This document shows positions 1 to 8,553 of a stretch of 64,000 bases of DNA, in pieces. Both the position numbers and the translations under genes were made by a program. Numbering within the stretch: position 1 is the first letter of the stretch; every line of letters starts with the position of its first letter. The notes under the pieces are model-generated. The model was not told where the DNA came from. It did not search any database and saw nothing but the letters and a program-made list of their open reading frames with translations. This DNA comes from Candidatus Dactylopiibacterium sp. (lineage in GTDB: Bacteria > Pseudomonadota > Gammaproteobacteria > Burkholderiales > Rhodocyclaceae), in assembly GCA_031119555.1 (NCBI GenBank), contig JAVHXQ010000001.1, forward strand, positions 1 through 64,000, in the 5' to 3' direction.

Positions 1-261
1 CGTCTGCTCGGCGGCGTCCGGGCGCAACGGCGTGGCCTCGCGGCCCTCGCCGGCCTCCGGCCCGCCCTGCGCGGCGGCGCGGCTCATGCCGGCCACGCGG
101 CTCAGAAGACGCGCGGCTTCGTTGGGGTCGCTGGCGATCTGCATGCCCAGCACGGCTACCGCGACCGCCATGATTCCGCTGACGAACAGCAGGTTGAGCA
201 GCATGTTGACGAGTGCATCGACGAAGCCGGGCCAGTAATCGTTCTGAGTGTTGTGGTTCAT
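1..261 (-). CDS. Membrane protein of the secretion locus, N-terminal fragment
   Basis: Partial gene: the ATG is at 261 and the frame stays open to the window edge (87 codons). The protein begins MNHNTQNDYWPGFVDALVNM, followed by one hydrophobic segment (about residues 15-40) and then a polar, alanine-rich stretch. A WPGFVDAL lead-in before a single membrane helix resembles the start of MotB/OmpA-like proteins that sit beside type I secretion and adhesin genes. That family assignment is a memory-based inference, because the peptidoglycan-binding domain would lie outside the window. It follows the HlyD gene by about 50 bases on the same strand, so it is probably the next cistron of the export operon. 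It could also be another kind of inner-membrane accessory protein. Confidence 0.7.
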   Translation of the reverse strand, partial: MNHNTQNDYWPGFVDALVNMLLNLLFVSGIMAVAVAVLGMQIASDPNEAARLLSRVAGMSRAAAQGGPEAGEGREATPLRPDAAEQT

Positions 262-310
262 CACATGTCGGGTCTGTCAGGTCAGGCGTGACGTCGGAGA
301 GCGCGCCCGT

Positions 311-1462
311 TCAGGGCTCGCGCATGGCACCCGCGAGGGTCTTGTTGAGAGGCTTGAGCAGGTACTGGGCAACGGTCTGGCGGCCCGTGACGATCTCGGC
401 GGTGGCGGTCATGCCGGCCTGCAGGCTGATGCGCGGATCGCGCGCGAAGGCCTGCGCCGCGCCGGGCGCGCCGGCCGTGTCGACGTTGATGCGCACGCGG
501 TAGAACGGCGCTTCACGACCGCCTTCGTCGCGCTTGTCGAGCGCGTCCTGGCTGATGTAGCTCACCGTGCCGAACAGCGCGCCGTAGATGCTGGAATCGA
601 ACGCATCGAGCTTGACGTTGGCCGGCATGCCGACGAGCACCCGGCCCACGTCGCGCGGGCTCACTTCGGCGTCGAGCGTGAGTGCCGCGCCCGTGGGCAG
701 CAGCGTGAGCAACACCTGCCCGGCGCGAACGCGCGCGCCTATCGTGTTGACCTCGATCTGGGTCACGACGCCATCCACGGGGGCATGCATGCGCGTGCGC
801 TCCAGCCCGATCTCGCGGTCGGCGAGCACCTGCTCCTGCGCGGAGAGTTCTTCATTCACGCGCGACATCTCGGCCTGGGCGTCGCGCAGGAAGTTGCTGC
901 GCCGGAGCGAGGCCGCGCCTTCGTTCTCGATGAGCTGGCGCCGCAGCCGCAGGACTTCGGCTTCGCCGATGTCGCCGCTGGCAAGGAGCTTCTCGGCCAG
1001 CGCCAGCTCGCGGGCGATGGTGGCATGCGCCTTTTCCAGCGCGCGCAGTTCCTGCGTCAGCGCGGTGCGACGCCGCGTATAGAGCTCGGTCTGATCGGCG
1101 ACGAAGGCTTCGAAGCCGGCGAGCCCTTCGGGAAACGCCAGCGGCCGGTCGAACACCTCGGCCCGCAGGCGGGCCTGGGTGGCGTGCAGCGCGGCGACCT
1201 TGGCGCGGGTGGCCTGCACGCTGGCGGATTCCTGGCCGTCCTCGAGCTGGGCGAGGAGCTGCCCCGCGCGGACCTGCTCGCCTTCGCGCACGGCCAGATG
1301 TTCGAGCACGCCGTCGGCCGAGGCCTGCATGATCTGCGTATGCCGCGACGACACCACGCGCGCCGGCGCATGGGCGATGGTGTCCAGCTCGGCATTGGCG
1401 GCCCAGATGCCCAGAGCGCCGAACAGGCAGGTGGCGCCGGCGAGATGAAGCGCGATCCTCAT
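311..1462 (-). CDS. HlyD-family type I secretion periplasmic adaptor
   Basis: Membrane-fusion protein of 383 residues that would bridge the inner-membrane ABC exporter and the outer-membrane TolC-like channel. It has one N-terminal membrane anchor (about residues 5-24), a first lipoyl half-motif around residues 40-75 (ASADGVLEHLAVREGEQV), a long charged coiled-coil hairpin (about 80-225), the second lipoyl half (APVDGVVTQIEV) and a C-terminal beta-barrel. The start ATG overlaps the stop of the ABC gene by 4 bases (ATGA), so the two are probably translationally coupled. HlyD adaptors are often around 400 or more residues, so this is on the short side but complete. The transported substrate cannot be read from this window. 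Confidence 0.93.
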   Translation of the reverse strand: MRIALHLAGATCLFGALGIWAANAELDTIAHAPARVVSSRHTQIMQASADGVLEHLAVREGEQVRAGQLLAQLEDGQESASVQATRAKVAALHATQARLRAEVFDRPLAFPEGLAGFEAFVADQTELYTRRRTALTQELRALEKAHATIARELALAEKLLASGDIGEAEVLRLRRQLIENEGAASLRRSNFLRDAQAEMSRVNEELSAQEQVLADREIGLERTRMHAPVDGVVTQIEVNTIGARVRAGQVLLTLLPTGAALTLDAEVSPRDVGRVLVGMPANVKLDAFDSSIYGALFGTVSYISQDALDKRDEGGREAPFYRVRINVDTAGAPGAAQAFARDPRISLQAGMTATAEIVTGRQTVAQYLLKPLNKTLAGAMREP

Positions 1463-3213
1463 GATTTTTCGGCCTCTCGGGAAAGGGAATGCTGGACTTC
1501 GCTGCGCTGGCGCACGACGACCAGGCCGTCGGGCGAAATCGCGAGCAGCACGTCGGCGCGACGAACGGATTCCACCGAGTGCGTCGCGTAGATGACGGTC
1601 TTGCCCTGGGCGGCGAGGCTGTCCAGCAGGTCGAGGCAACGCGCCTGGGTGGCCTCGTCGAGTGACTGCGTGGGCTCGTCGAGCAGGTAGGTCTGCGCCG
1701 GCCGCAGCAAGGCGCGGGTGAAGGCCAGCATCTGTTGCTGGCCGCCCGACAGGCCGGCTCCGCACTCGCCGAGCGGCAGATCGAGGCCGCGCTCGTCGCT
1801 GGCGATCAGGGCGTCCAGCCCCGTCAGCCGCGCGACCCGCACGATGTCGTCGTCGGGAACGACACTCCCTTCGCAGAGGTTGCTGCGCAGGGTGCCCGCG
1901 AACAGGCTGGGCGATTGCGGCAGGTAGGCCAGGTGCTGGCACAGCGAATCCCGCGAGATCAGGCCCACGTTCATGCCGTCGAGATAGACCGAGCCCTGCT
2001 GTGGCGCGATCAGGCCCGCGAACAGGCGCAGCAGGGTGGATTTGCCCGCTCCGGGCGAGCCGATGATCGCGACCTTGGCGCCAACGGGAATGTCGATCTG
2101 CGGCGCATAGAGGCCCGTCTTGCGGCCCGGGAAGCGGTGAGCGAGCCCACGCATGGCCCACTGTCCGGAAATGCTCGTGAGCGTGATCGTGCCGGGCGGC
2201 TGCGTCTGCGCGCCACCGAGCGCGCGGTCGATCGAACGCCCCGCCAGCAGCGCCTGCGCGCCCTGGATCATCAGCCCCGGCAGCGCGACGAGCGGCGCCA
2301 GCACGCGCGAACCCAGGATGGAGGCCGCGACGATCGCCCCGCTGGAAAGGTCGCGCAGCGTGACGGCCTGGTAGGCGCCGAGCGCCACGATGAAGACGTA
2401 GCCCGCCGACTGCGCGAACTGCACCAGATGCAGCGTCGCGTCCAGGCTCTGGCGCGTGCGCAGTTCGTTGTCGACCGACTCTTCGCTGATGGCGCGCCAG
2501 CGGGCAACGAAGGGCCATTTGCCCCGCGCCTGGATGAACTCGAGATTCTTGACGGTTTCGGTGATGAAACTCAGCTTCTCGCTCGCGACCTGCCGGCGAA
2601 CGTCCGTCAGCGCCAGCACGCGATAGTGCTGGAAGGCGCCATAGACCAGCAGCAGCACGAAGATCAGGGCCGGCACCGCCGCCATCCACCCGCCCAGGTA
2701 GGCCATCGCGGCATAGAACAGCAGGGCGAAGGGCAGATCGATGACGCCGAACGACAGCACGGCGATCAGGAAGGCGCGGATGCTCTCGTGCCCCTGCACC
2801 AGGCTCGCAAGATGCCCGGAGCCCGAGGCCAGCGCCTCGACCGGGTATGCGGACAGCATGTCGTAGCAGCGCCGGCTGGCGTAGCGGTCGGCGCGCACGA
2901 CCATCTGCTGCGTCAGGGCGGCGCGTACCTTCTGCAACATGAGCTGGAACAGCAGCGCCAGCAGCACGCCGACCGTCAGCACCTGCAGCGTGGCGGTGCC
3001 GAACTGCGGCAGCACGCGGTCATAGACCTGCATGCTGTAGAGCGACACGCCGATCGCCGTGGCGTTGATCATCAGGCCCGCGAGCGCGAGCCCGACCCAT
3101 GCGGAACTTTGCTCGCAAAGCGCCTGCCAGGTGCCGAGCAGGATGCCGGGCTCGGCCTGAAGCCGGGCCTGCCCCTGCCCCTGCCCCGGTAATGCAAGGG
3201 AACGCGCCGTCAT
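1459..3213 (-). CDS. Type I secretion ABC transporter (permease/ATPase)
   Basis: Fused membrane and ATPase subunit of a type I exporter, 584 residues. Five or six hydrophobic segments cover about residues 25-300. The nucleotide-binding domain has Walker A GSPGAGKST near residue 380, the signature LSGGQ near 485, Walker B YLLDEPT followed by the D-loop, and an H-loop ATHS. I chose the ATG at 3213 because it overlaps the stop of the upstream TolC-like gene by 4 bases. The long ORF-track extension upstream is out of frame with any family sequence. It lacks the roughly 130-residue N-terminal C39-like domain of LapB/HlyB exporters, so by length it resembles PrtD/HasD-type exporters. Confidence 0.94.
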   Translation of the reverse strand: MTARSLALPGQGQGQARLQAEPGILLGTWQALCEQSSAWVGLALAGLMINATAIGVSLYSMQVYDRVLPQFGTATLQVLTVGVLLALLFQLMLQKVRAALTQQMVVRADRYASRRCYDMLSAYPVEALASGSGHLASLVQGHESIRAFLIAVLSFGVIDLPFALLFYAAMAYLGGWMAAVPALIFVLLLVYGAFQHYRVLALTDVRRQVASEKLSFITETVKNLEFIQARGKWPFVARWRAISEESVDNELRTRQSLDATLHLVQFAQSAGYVFIVALGAYQAVTLRDLSSGAIVAASILGSRVLAPLVALPGLMIQGAQALLAGRSIDRALGGAQTQPPGTITLTSISGQWAMRGLAHRFPGRKTGLYAPQIDIPVGAKVAIIGSPGAGKSTLLRLFAGLIAPQQGSVYLDGMNVGLISRDSLCQHLAYLPQSPSLFAGTLRSNLCEGSVVPDDDIVRVARLTGLDALIASDERGLDLPLGECGAGLSGGQQQMLAFTRALLRPAQTYLLDEPTQSLDEATQARCLDLLDSLAAQGKTVIYATHSVESVRRADVLLAISPDGLVVVRQRSEVQHSLSREAEKS

Positions 3214-4523
3214 TGCGCCGCCTCCTGAGAAGCCACCGAACCGGTGGTCAGGAGCTGCAGGCGCGCGTCGAGATAGCGGATCGCGACGGCGTTCGCGGCT
3301 TGCTGGAGTTCCGTGTTGTTCTTGTCGCGCAGGCTGTTGAGCACGTCTATCCAGCTGCGCCGGCCCGCTTCGAACAGGCGCTGGTAGGAGTCGTAGACTT
3401 CGGCGTCGGCCATGTGCTGACGCTCGAGCGAGGGACGCTGCATGGCTTCCGCGTGCAGCTGCGCGATCAGCTGGCGCAGCTCGACCCGCAGCTGGTTGGA
3501 GGTCTCGCGGATGCGCGCCTCGGCGTCTGCCGTGCGCTGCGCGGCGGCCTCCGTGCGCGCCAGTTGCGACCACCCGGCGCCCGGCGCGAAGCGCACGTTG
3601 AGCATGACGCGCAGCTTGTCTCCGTTCAGGTTGCTGTCGGCGCCGAAGCCCTTCTGCAGGCTGACGGAAACGCGCGGCCAGGCTTCCGCGCGGCGCGTCT
3701 CCTGATCATGACGCGCGGCCTGCGCCTCGGCGCGCAGTTGCTCCACGCGCGGCGACCGGCCCAGCACGGCGTCGGCGGCCACGGCGGGGTCCCACAACAC
3801 GCGGCGGACGGGCTTGTCCAGCTCGCCGGCGAGCGCGGCAAGCGCTTCCGGCGTCAAGGGCGCCGCGAGCAGGACGGCGAGCGCGCCGTGGGCCGCGACC
3901 TTGGCGCCGCGCACCTCGGCGAGCTGGGCCTCGATCTGCTCGGCGCGGGCCTGCACGTAGGCCAGGTCCGAAGCCGCCGAGGCACCACTCGCCACGCGCC
4001 GCTGGATCTGCGCGAACAGGCGCTGGTATTCGGCCGCCATGCGCTCGAGGGCGCGCTCCCTGGCATGCGCCAGCGCGTAGTCGCGCCACGCCCCGAGCGT
4101 GTCCAGGCCCACGGCTTCGCGGGCGCTGTCCTCGCTTGCCTCGCCGGCACGCGAGCGGGCGTCGGCCGCGCGCACGCTCGCATCGATCGCACCGCCGGCC
4201 CACAGGGGCTGATCCAGCTGCAGCACGCCCTGACGGTTGCCGCGCGTGCTCTGACCGAATTCGATCGAGGGCGTCGGGTAATAGCCCGTGCGCGCGGCGC
4301 GGGCGTGGATGGCGGCTTCTTCATGCTGCGCGGCGGCGCCCTGCACGCGCGGGCTGGCGACCACCGCGGCCCGTACCAGCCCGCCGAGATCGGTCACGGC
4401 GGGCGCGCCGGCCGGGCCTTCAGGGACCTGCGCCTGCAGGCAGGCCGGGCTGCTCAACAACGCCATCGCGGCATAGCGGAGCAGACTCCGGTCAAGCCAG
4501 ACGGAAATAGAACGCGGTTTCAT
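3210..4523 (-). CDS. TolC-family outer membrane channel of the type I system
   Basis: Outer-membrane efflux protein of 437 residues and first gene of the export operon. It has a signal-like N-terminus with a hydrophobic core (YAAMALLSSPACLQA, cleavage likely near residue 31). Two similar helical halves follow, rich in alanine, glutamine and glutamate with heptad-like spacing, as in TolC/AggA-type proteins. The end of the gene overlaps the ABC start by 4 bases. The leader before the ATG is A-rich with no clear Shine-Dalgarno sequence, unlike most genes here, so the start is slightly uncertain. It sits divergently from a two-component system across an AT-rich spacer, and that system is a plausible regulator. 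Confidence 0.92.
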   Translation of the reverse strand: MKPRSISVWLDRSLLRYAAMALLSSPACLQAQVPEGPAGAPAVTDLGGLVRAAVVASPRVQGAAAQHEEAAIHARAARTGYYPTPSIEFGQSTRGNRQGVLQLDQPLWAGGAIDASVRAADARSRAGEASEDSAREAVGLDTLGAWRDYALAHARERALERMAAEYQRLFAQIQRRVASGASAASDLAYVQARAEQIEAQLAEVRGAKVAAHGALAVLLAAPLTPEALAALAGELDKPVRRVLWDPAVAADAVLGRSPRVEQLRAEAQAARHDQETRRAEAWPRVSVSLQKGFGADSNLNGDKLRVMLNVRFAPGAGWSQLARTEAAAQRTADAEARIRETSNQLRVELRQLIAQLHAEAMQRPSLERQHMADAEVYDSYQRLFEAGRRSWIDVLNSLRDKNNTELQQAANAVAIRYLDARLQLLTTGSVASQEAAQ

Positions 4524-5029
4524 TTTTTATTTTCGAATGAGAGTGAATACAGGAAATCCAGAATAAAAATACTTATGCCAGCGCAAATCAGAACATCAGT
4601 CCGGATCGAAAACCCGTCGGTAAATTCCCGCATTCAAAATGTCGTTCAATTTCGCGCTTTATCCTCCCGGAACGGCCCACCTGAAGAAGGGACAAACCAA
4701 GGCACAAGCGGGTCATCGCGGCATCTTCCGTGACGCCGGACGACGTTACAAAAGTCCCTAAAACAACAATATCAACAAAGCAAAATCACCCTCAACTACA
4801 CGATCTTGTTATTCGCATAACTAATTTAAGTCATGCCTACAACGCTAATTGAGTATTACAAAGCCGCGAAAACTCAAACAAAATATATTTAGCCAGGTAA
4901 CCAGCCCTTCACCTGGATAGGTTGCTGGCCGGCACGGGCGACCCGGGGCTTCACGGCACCCGCGTCAGCATCGGATGCCTTCCGGTGCGCTGGCCCGCCC
5001 CCCTCGTCACCCCTCACCCATAAAGCGCC
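4524..5029. promoter_or_regulatory. AT-rich divergent spacer upstream of secretion operon and response regulator
   Basis: A gene-free 506-base stretch. Its middle (about 4530-4890) is strongly AT-rich, with runs such as aaaatatatttag, in a chromosome that is otherwise very GC-rich. It must hold the promoters for the leftward secretion operon and the rightward regulator. An inverted repeat CCAGGT-N12-ACCTGG lies at 4893-4916 near the AT/GC boundary and is a candidate operator. Low-GC divergent spacers like this are common targets of H-NS-like silencers; that role is inference. No coding potential is convincing here. Confidence 0.6.
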
Positions 5030-5695
5030 ATGACCATCTCCGTTGCCATCGTTGAAGACAACGCCGCCATCTCCCAGCATCTCGCCAGCCTTTTCCGCGC
5101 CAGTCCCGAATGCCGGCTGGTGGGGGTGGCGAGCACCGGCCGCGCCGCGCTGGAGCTGCTCGCCGATACCGATGTGGACGTGTTCGTGGTCGATCTGGGG
5201 CTACCCGACATGGAAGGGGTCGATGTCATCCGGCGGATCGCCATCTCGGAATGCCAGCCGCGCATCCTGGTGGTCAGCGCTTTCGGCGACCGGCGCCACG
5301 TCATGGAAAGCTTCAGGGCCGGCGCCCACGGCTATGTGCTCAAGGAAGACATCGGCACGCATCTGATCGGTCGCGTGATCGCGCTCTACAACGGGCTCAT
5401 GCCGCAGAGCCCGGCGGTCTCCAAGATCGTCATGGAGCATCTGCACCGGGTGGAAACGGGGGGAGGCGCGCTCAGGCGCGAGGACATCCTTCTGGAACTG
5501 GGCATCAGCCTGCGCGAGGGGCATGTGCTGAAGCTGCTGATGAGAGGCCTGCCGATCCGCGAGATCGCCAACGAACTGCACGTCTCGCCGCATACCGTGA
5601 ATCAGCATCTGCGCGGGATCTACCGCAAGCTGAAGGTGACTTCGAGAGCCATGGCGGTCACCGTGGCGCGGCACCACGGCCTCAGCGATGACTAG
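5030..5695 (+). CDS. LuxR/NarL-type response regulator
   Basis: DNA-binding response regulator of 221 residues. The N-terminal receiver domain (about 1-120) has acidic residues EDN near the start and phospho-acceptor Asp55 in VFVVDLGLPDMEG. The conserved Thr/Ser (VSAF) and Lys (LKED) of receivers also follow. The C-terminal LuxR-type helix-turn-helix spans about residues 150-212 (GLPIREIANELHVSPHTVNQ). Its end overlaps the sensor kinase start by 8 bases, so the two form one operon and are very likely cognate. Divergent placement from the type I secretion operon suggests it may control that operon, which is inferred only from position. Confidence 0.95.
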   Translation: MTISVAIVEDNAAISQHLASLFRASPECRLVGVASTGRAALELLADTDVDVFVVDLGLPDMEGVDVIRRIAISECQPRILVVSAFGDRRHVMESFRAGAHGYVLKEDIGTHLIGRVIALYNGLMPQSPAVSKIVMEHLHRVETGGGALRREDILLELGISLREGHVLKLLMRGLPIREIANELHVSPHTVNQHLRGIYRKLKVTSRAMAVTVARHHGLSDD

Positions 5696-7835
5696 GATCG
5701 CGCTGTACCTGGGAGGGCTCGGGGCGGCTCTTGCGGCGCTGTACGTATGGGTCGCGGGCATTTCCGCCGAGCTGACGCCGATCACGCAAGGCCGGCTGCG
5801 GGGCGCGCAGGTGGAAGCGGGCGAGCGCACGCCCGACGGCACGCCGCAAGACCGTCAGATGAAGCTCCCCGCCATCACGTATCTGGGCCAGGCGGGAACG
5901 CTGAAAGAAGTCACGCTCACCCTGGATATCGACGACTTCCTCTCCGCCGACGACATGAGCGTTCCCGGCGAGCGGCGCCCGCCCGCGAAGGGCATCCTCG
6001 TCACGCAGGCCATCAACGGCATGGACGTGTACCTGAATGGCGTGTGGATCGGCGGGTATCCGCGTTCGACCGCGCAAGACCGGTACGTGTGGTACCGGCC
6101 GTTACGCGTCTCGCTGCCGCGCCGGCTCCTGAACGCCGACGGGCCCAACGTCGTCACCCTGGAGATCAGCACGCTGAACCCCAAGCTCGTGCTGGCTTCG
6201 ATCTATGTGGGGCGCATCGCCGAGGTCGTGCGCGCGCAGCGCATCATCTCGTTCGTGGGCACCTCCTCGCTCGACGGCATCGCGCTCTTCTCGCTGATCG
6301 TGGCGCTGTTCATGCTGGGCGGCTGGCTCGCGAGCCCGCGCGAGAAGATGCTGGCGCTGGCCTTCTGGACGGCCCTCTCGCTCGCCGCGCTGCTGTGGCT
6401 GGTTTCATGCACCTACCTGCCGGCGGCGTACTACAAGCACTGGCAATGGGGCATCTATGTGCTGTCCACGCTGGTCGCCTGTCTCATCAGCAGCTTCGTG
6501 TTCTCGGCCATCCAGGAGCCCCCCGGGCGCCGCTGGTACGCCCTCGCGGGGCTGACCATCGCCGGCACGGCCGTGCTCTACCCCGCGCTCGGCGACGGCG
6601 CGCAGGAATTCATGAGCCGCTACTGGATTCCGCTCGCCATCGTCGCGGTCTATCACCGGGCCTGCTACCGGCTCGTGATCTACGTGGCAAGGCACAAGGA
6701 AGCCGTGCCCAGCATATTGCTGGTGCAGTGCCTGATGTTTCTGGCGAGCGGCATCTACGACTACTGGACCGTGTCCGAACTCGTGGCGCGCCCGCCGCAG
6801 GATTCACGCTGGTGGCTGGCGCACGTGCTCGACGAGCCCGTCATCCTGACCCACCTCACGGTGCCGCTCCTGCTGGCGGCCATGAGCATGGCGCTGCTCA
6901 AGCGCTTCCACGCGAACGCGCTGTCCACCCAGCAGGCCAACGTCACCCTGCGCGAAACGCTGCTGGCCCGCGAACGAGAGCTGGCGGTCCACTACCGCAA
7001 GCAGCAGGAGGCCGAGCACCTCAGCAGCGTGCGCATGGAGCGCGACCGCATCCACCGGGATCTGCACGACAGCATCGGCTCGCGCCTGGTCACGATGCTG
7101 TTCGCGGTGCGCAACGGCACGCCGGACACTTCCAGCCTGGAGCGCGACCTGACGACGACGATCGCGGACATCCGGCGCATCCTCGCCGCCACGCCCAACC
7201 GCGAAACCCGCAGCCTGCAGGACATCCTGTTCAGCTATTGCTCGGCGCTGGAAGACACGCTCGCGAGCACCGGCTTCTCCGTCGAGTACACGCTGGAGAG
7301 CGGAGAAGAAGTCTCGCTGCTGGGCGACGCGGCGCTGCACATCCTGCTCATCGTGGAGGAGACGGTCGCCAATGCCGTCAAGTGTCCGCGCGCGGGCGGC
7401 GTCTCCATCCGCCTGCAGCTGCTCGACAGCAGCCTGATCCTGCTCATCGACTGCGCGTTCGACAAGGACGCCGCAAGCGGCCCCGCCGCCACCGAAAAGG
7501 GCGTCTCGCTGGGCCGGGGGCTGGAGAACATGCGCCATCGCGCCGAGGTGCTGGGCGCGGATTACGAATTCCGGATTTCAGAAGCCGGCAGCTCCACCAC
7601 GCTCTTCATGCCGCTCGTGGCAGGCTCCCCGCCACGCGGCGTCCGCACGAACGCCCCCGACGACCTCAGCCCCCCGGGCCAGGCCGTGCGTCCATTCTGT
7701 CTGCTCGCCGGCCCGCACGGCTCCACGCGCCGCTGCGCGCATTGCCTGCTGTCCTGGCCCTGCCGCGCAATCCACTGGCTGCCGCGCGCCCGCATGGCGC
7801 CCGCCGGGCAGACACCACCGGACGACACCCCGTGA
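5688..7835 (+). CDS. Membrane sensor histidine kinase (HisKA_3 type)
   Basis: Sensor kinase of 715 residues partnered with the preceding regulator. An N-terminal membrane segment (about 5-25) is followed by a roughly 160-residue extracytoplasmic beta-rich domain. About seven hydrophobic segments then span residues 190-410. A short coiled coil leads to a HisKA_3 box RDRIHRDLHDSIGSR with His460 as the phospho-acceptor. The HATPase domain has an unusual N-box (NAVKCPRAGG) and a G-box GRGLENMRHRAE. The architecture resembles 7TMR-DISM kinases. After the catalytic domain ends (TLFMPLVAG) the frame continues for about 67 residues of proline/arginine-rich sequence with clustered cysteines that I cannot match to a family. 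Confidence 0.92.
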   Translation: MTRIALYLGGLGAALAALYVWVAGISAELTPITQGRLRGAQVEAGERTPDGTPQDRQMKLPAITYLGQAGTLKEVTLTLDIDDFLSADDMSVPGERRPPAKGILVTQAINGMDVYLNGVWIGGYPRSTAQDRYVWYRPLRVSLPRRLLNADGPNVVTLEISTLNPKLVLASIYVGRIAEVVRAQRIISFVGTSSLDGIALFSLIVALFMLGGWLASPREKMLALAFWTALSLAALLWLVSCTYLPAAYYKHWQWGIYVLSTLVACLISSFVFSAIQEPPGRRWYALAGLTIAGTAVLYPALGDGAQEFMSRYWIPLAIVAVYHRACYRLVIYVARHKEAVPSILLVQCLMFLASGIYDYWTVSELVARPPQDSRWWLAHVLDEPVILTHLTVPLLLAAMSMALLKRFHANALSTQQANVTLRETLLARERELAVHYRKQQEAEHLSSVRMERDRIHRDLHDSIGSRLVTMLFAVRNGTPDTSSLERDLTTTIADIRRILAATPNRETRSLQDILFSYCSALEDTLASTGFSVEYTLESGEEVSLLGDAALHILLIVEETVANAVKCPRAGGVSIRLQLLDSSLILLIDCAFDKDAASGPAATEKGVSLGRGLENMRHRAEVLGADYEFRISEAGSSTTLFMPLVAGSPPRGVRTNAPDDLSPPGQAVRPFCLLAGPHGSTRRCAHCLLSWPCRAIHWLPRARMAPAGQTPPDDTP

Positions 7836-8280
7836 GTCCCCTCGGCGCGCGGCCTGCTCAGGGGCGCGCCGGCCGGCAAGTTCCCGCCCCGCCTCCCTGA
7901 ACCGGCGCGCGACGGTCGGCTCGCGGCCAGTGCGGCGAGCCACGCGGCCATCGCCCGCACCGCCCGCATGTCGCGCACGGCGCACGGCGCGAGCGTTCCC
8001 TCCCCGGCAGCCCGGCAACAAGTACCCGCGCCGCGACCGGCGCCTGATTCGCACGAAAACCCCTGAATCGCATCCGCACCGCCGCCATGCTCGAGGGCTC
8101 AGGGCGTGCCCCGCCCGCTGCCGCTCCCGTGCGGACCATGGATTTCCCTGCCCCCCGGGGCAGCCTCGCTCCCGGCCGTCACGCCCCGTGGTGATCCTTG
8201 CCGGTAACGCGCGAACGATGCAGGCCCCGCCGCGCGCCGTCCCCGACCTCGCCTCGTCCACTCCGATGAAAGGACTCCCC
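7836..8280. other. Gene-free GC-rich spacer
   Basis: About 445 GC-rich bases between the sensor kinase and a small downstream gene. Long ORFs on both strands here have no recognisable features and look like high-GC artefacts. I see no intrinsic terminator for the kinase and no clear promoter. An AAAGGA ribosome-binding site lies at the right end, just before the small gene. Confidence 0.5.
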
Positions 8281-8484
8281 ATGGCACACGCTCCGAAACG
8301 CCCGGCATCGCCGGCCCATCCCAAGGACAGGAACCCCGGCGTCGCCCGAAGAGCCCCCATCGACCTCGGCAGCGAATCGGTCGCGGGCGAAGAAGACCCC
8401 GGCGCCGCGCTGACGGATGAACCCGTCGCGGACGCAGCGCGCAAGCAGCCTTCCGCCCCGCGCAAGCGCAAGAGCGAGCGCTGA
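8281..8484 (+). CDS. Small, probably disordered protein of unknown function
   Basis: A 67-residue protein that I do not recognise by function. The ATG at 8281 is preceded by AAAGGA at suitable spacing; an in-frame ATG at 8266 would add five residues. The sequence is mostly proline, alanine, arginine and lysine, with no hydrophobic core, a central acidic motif SVAGEEDPGAAL and a strongly basic end (RKRKSER). This suggests an intrinsically disordered or nucleic-acid-associated polypeptide. The good ribosome-binding site is the main support. It stands alone between the sensor kinase and the convergent norB gene. Confidence 0.5.
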   Translation: MAHAPKRPASPAHPKDRNPGVARRAPIDLGSESVAGEEDPGAALTDEPVADAARKQPSAPRKRKSER

Positions 8485-8553
8485 CGCGCCCCGGGCCGCC
8501 CCCGGCGGGCCGCGCGGCGGCGGGAAGCACTCCAGCCACCGCGCGACGGGGCG

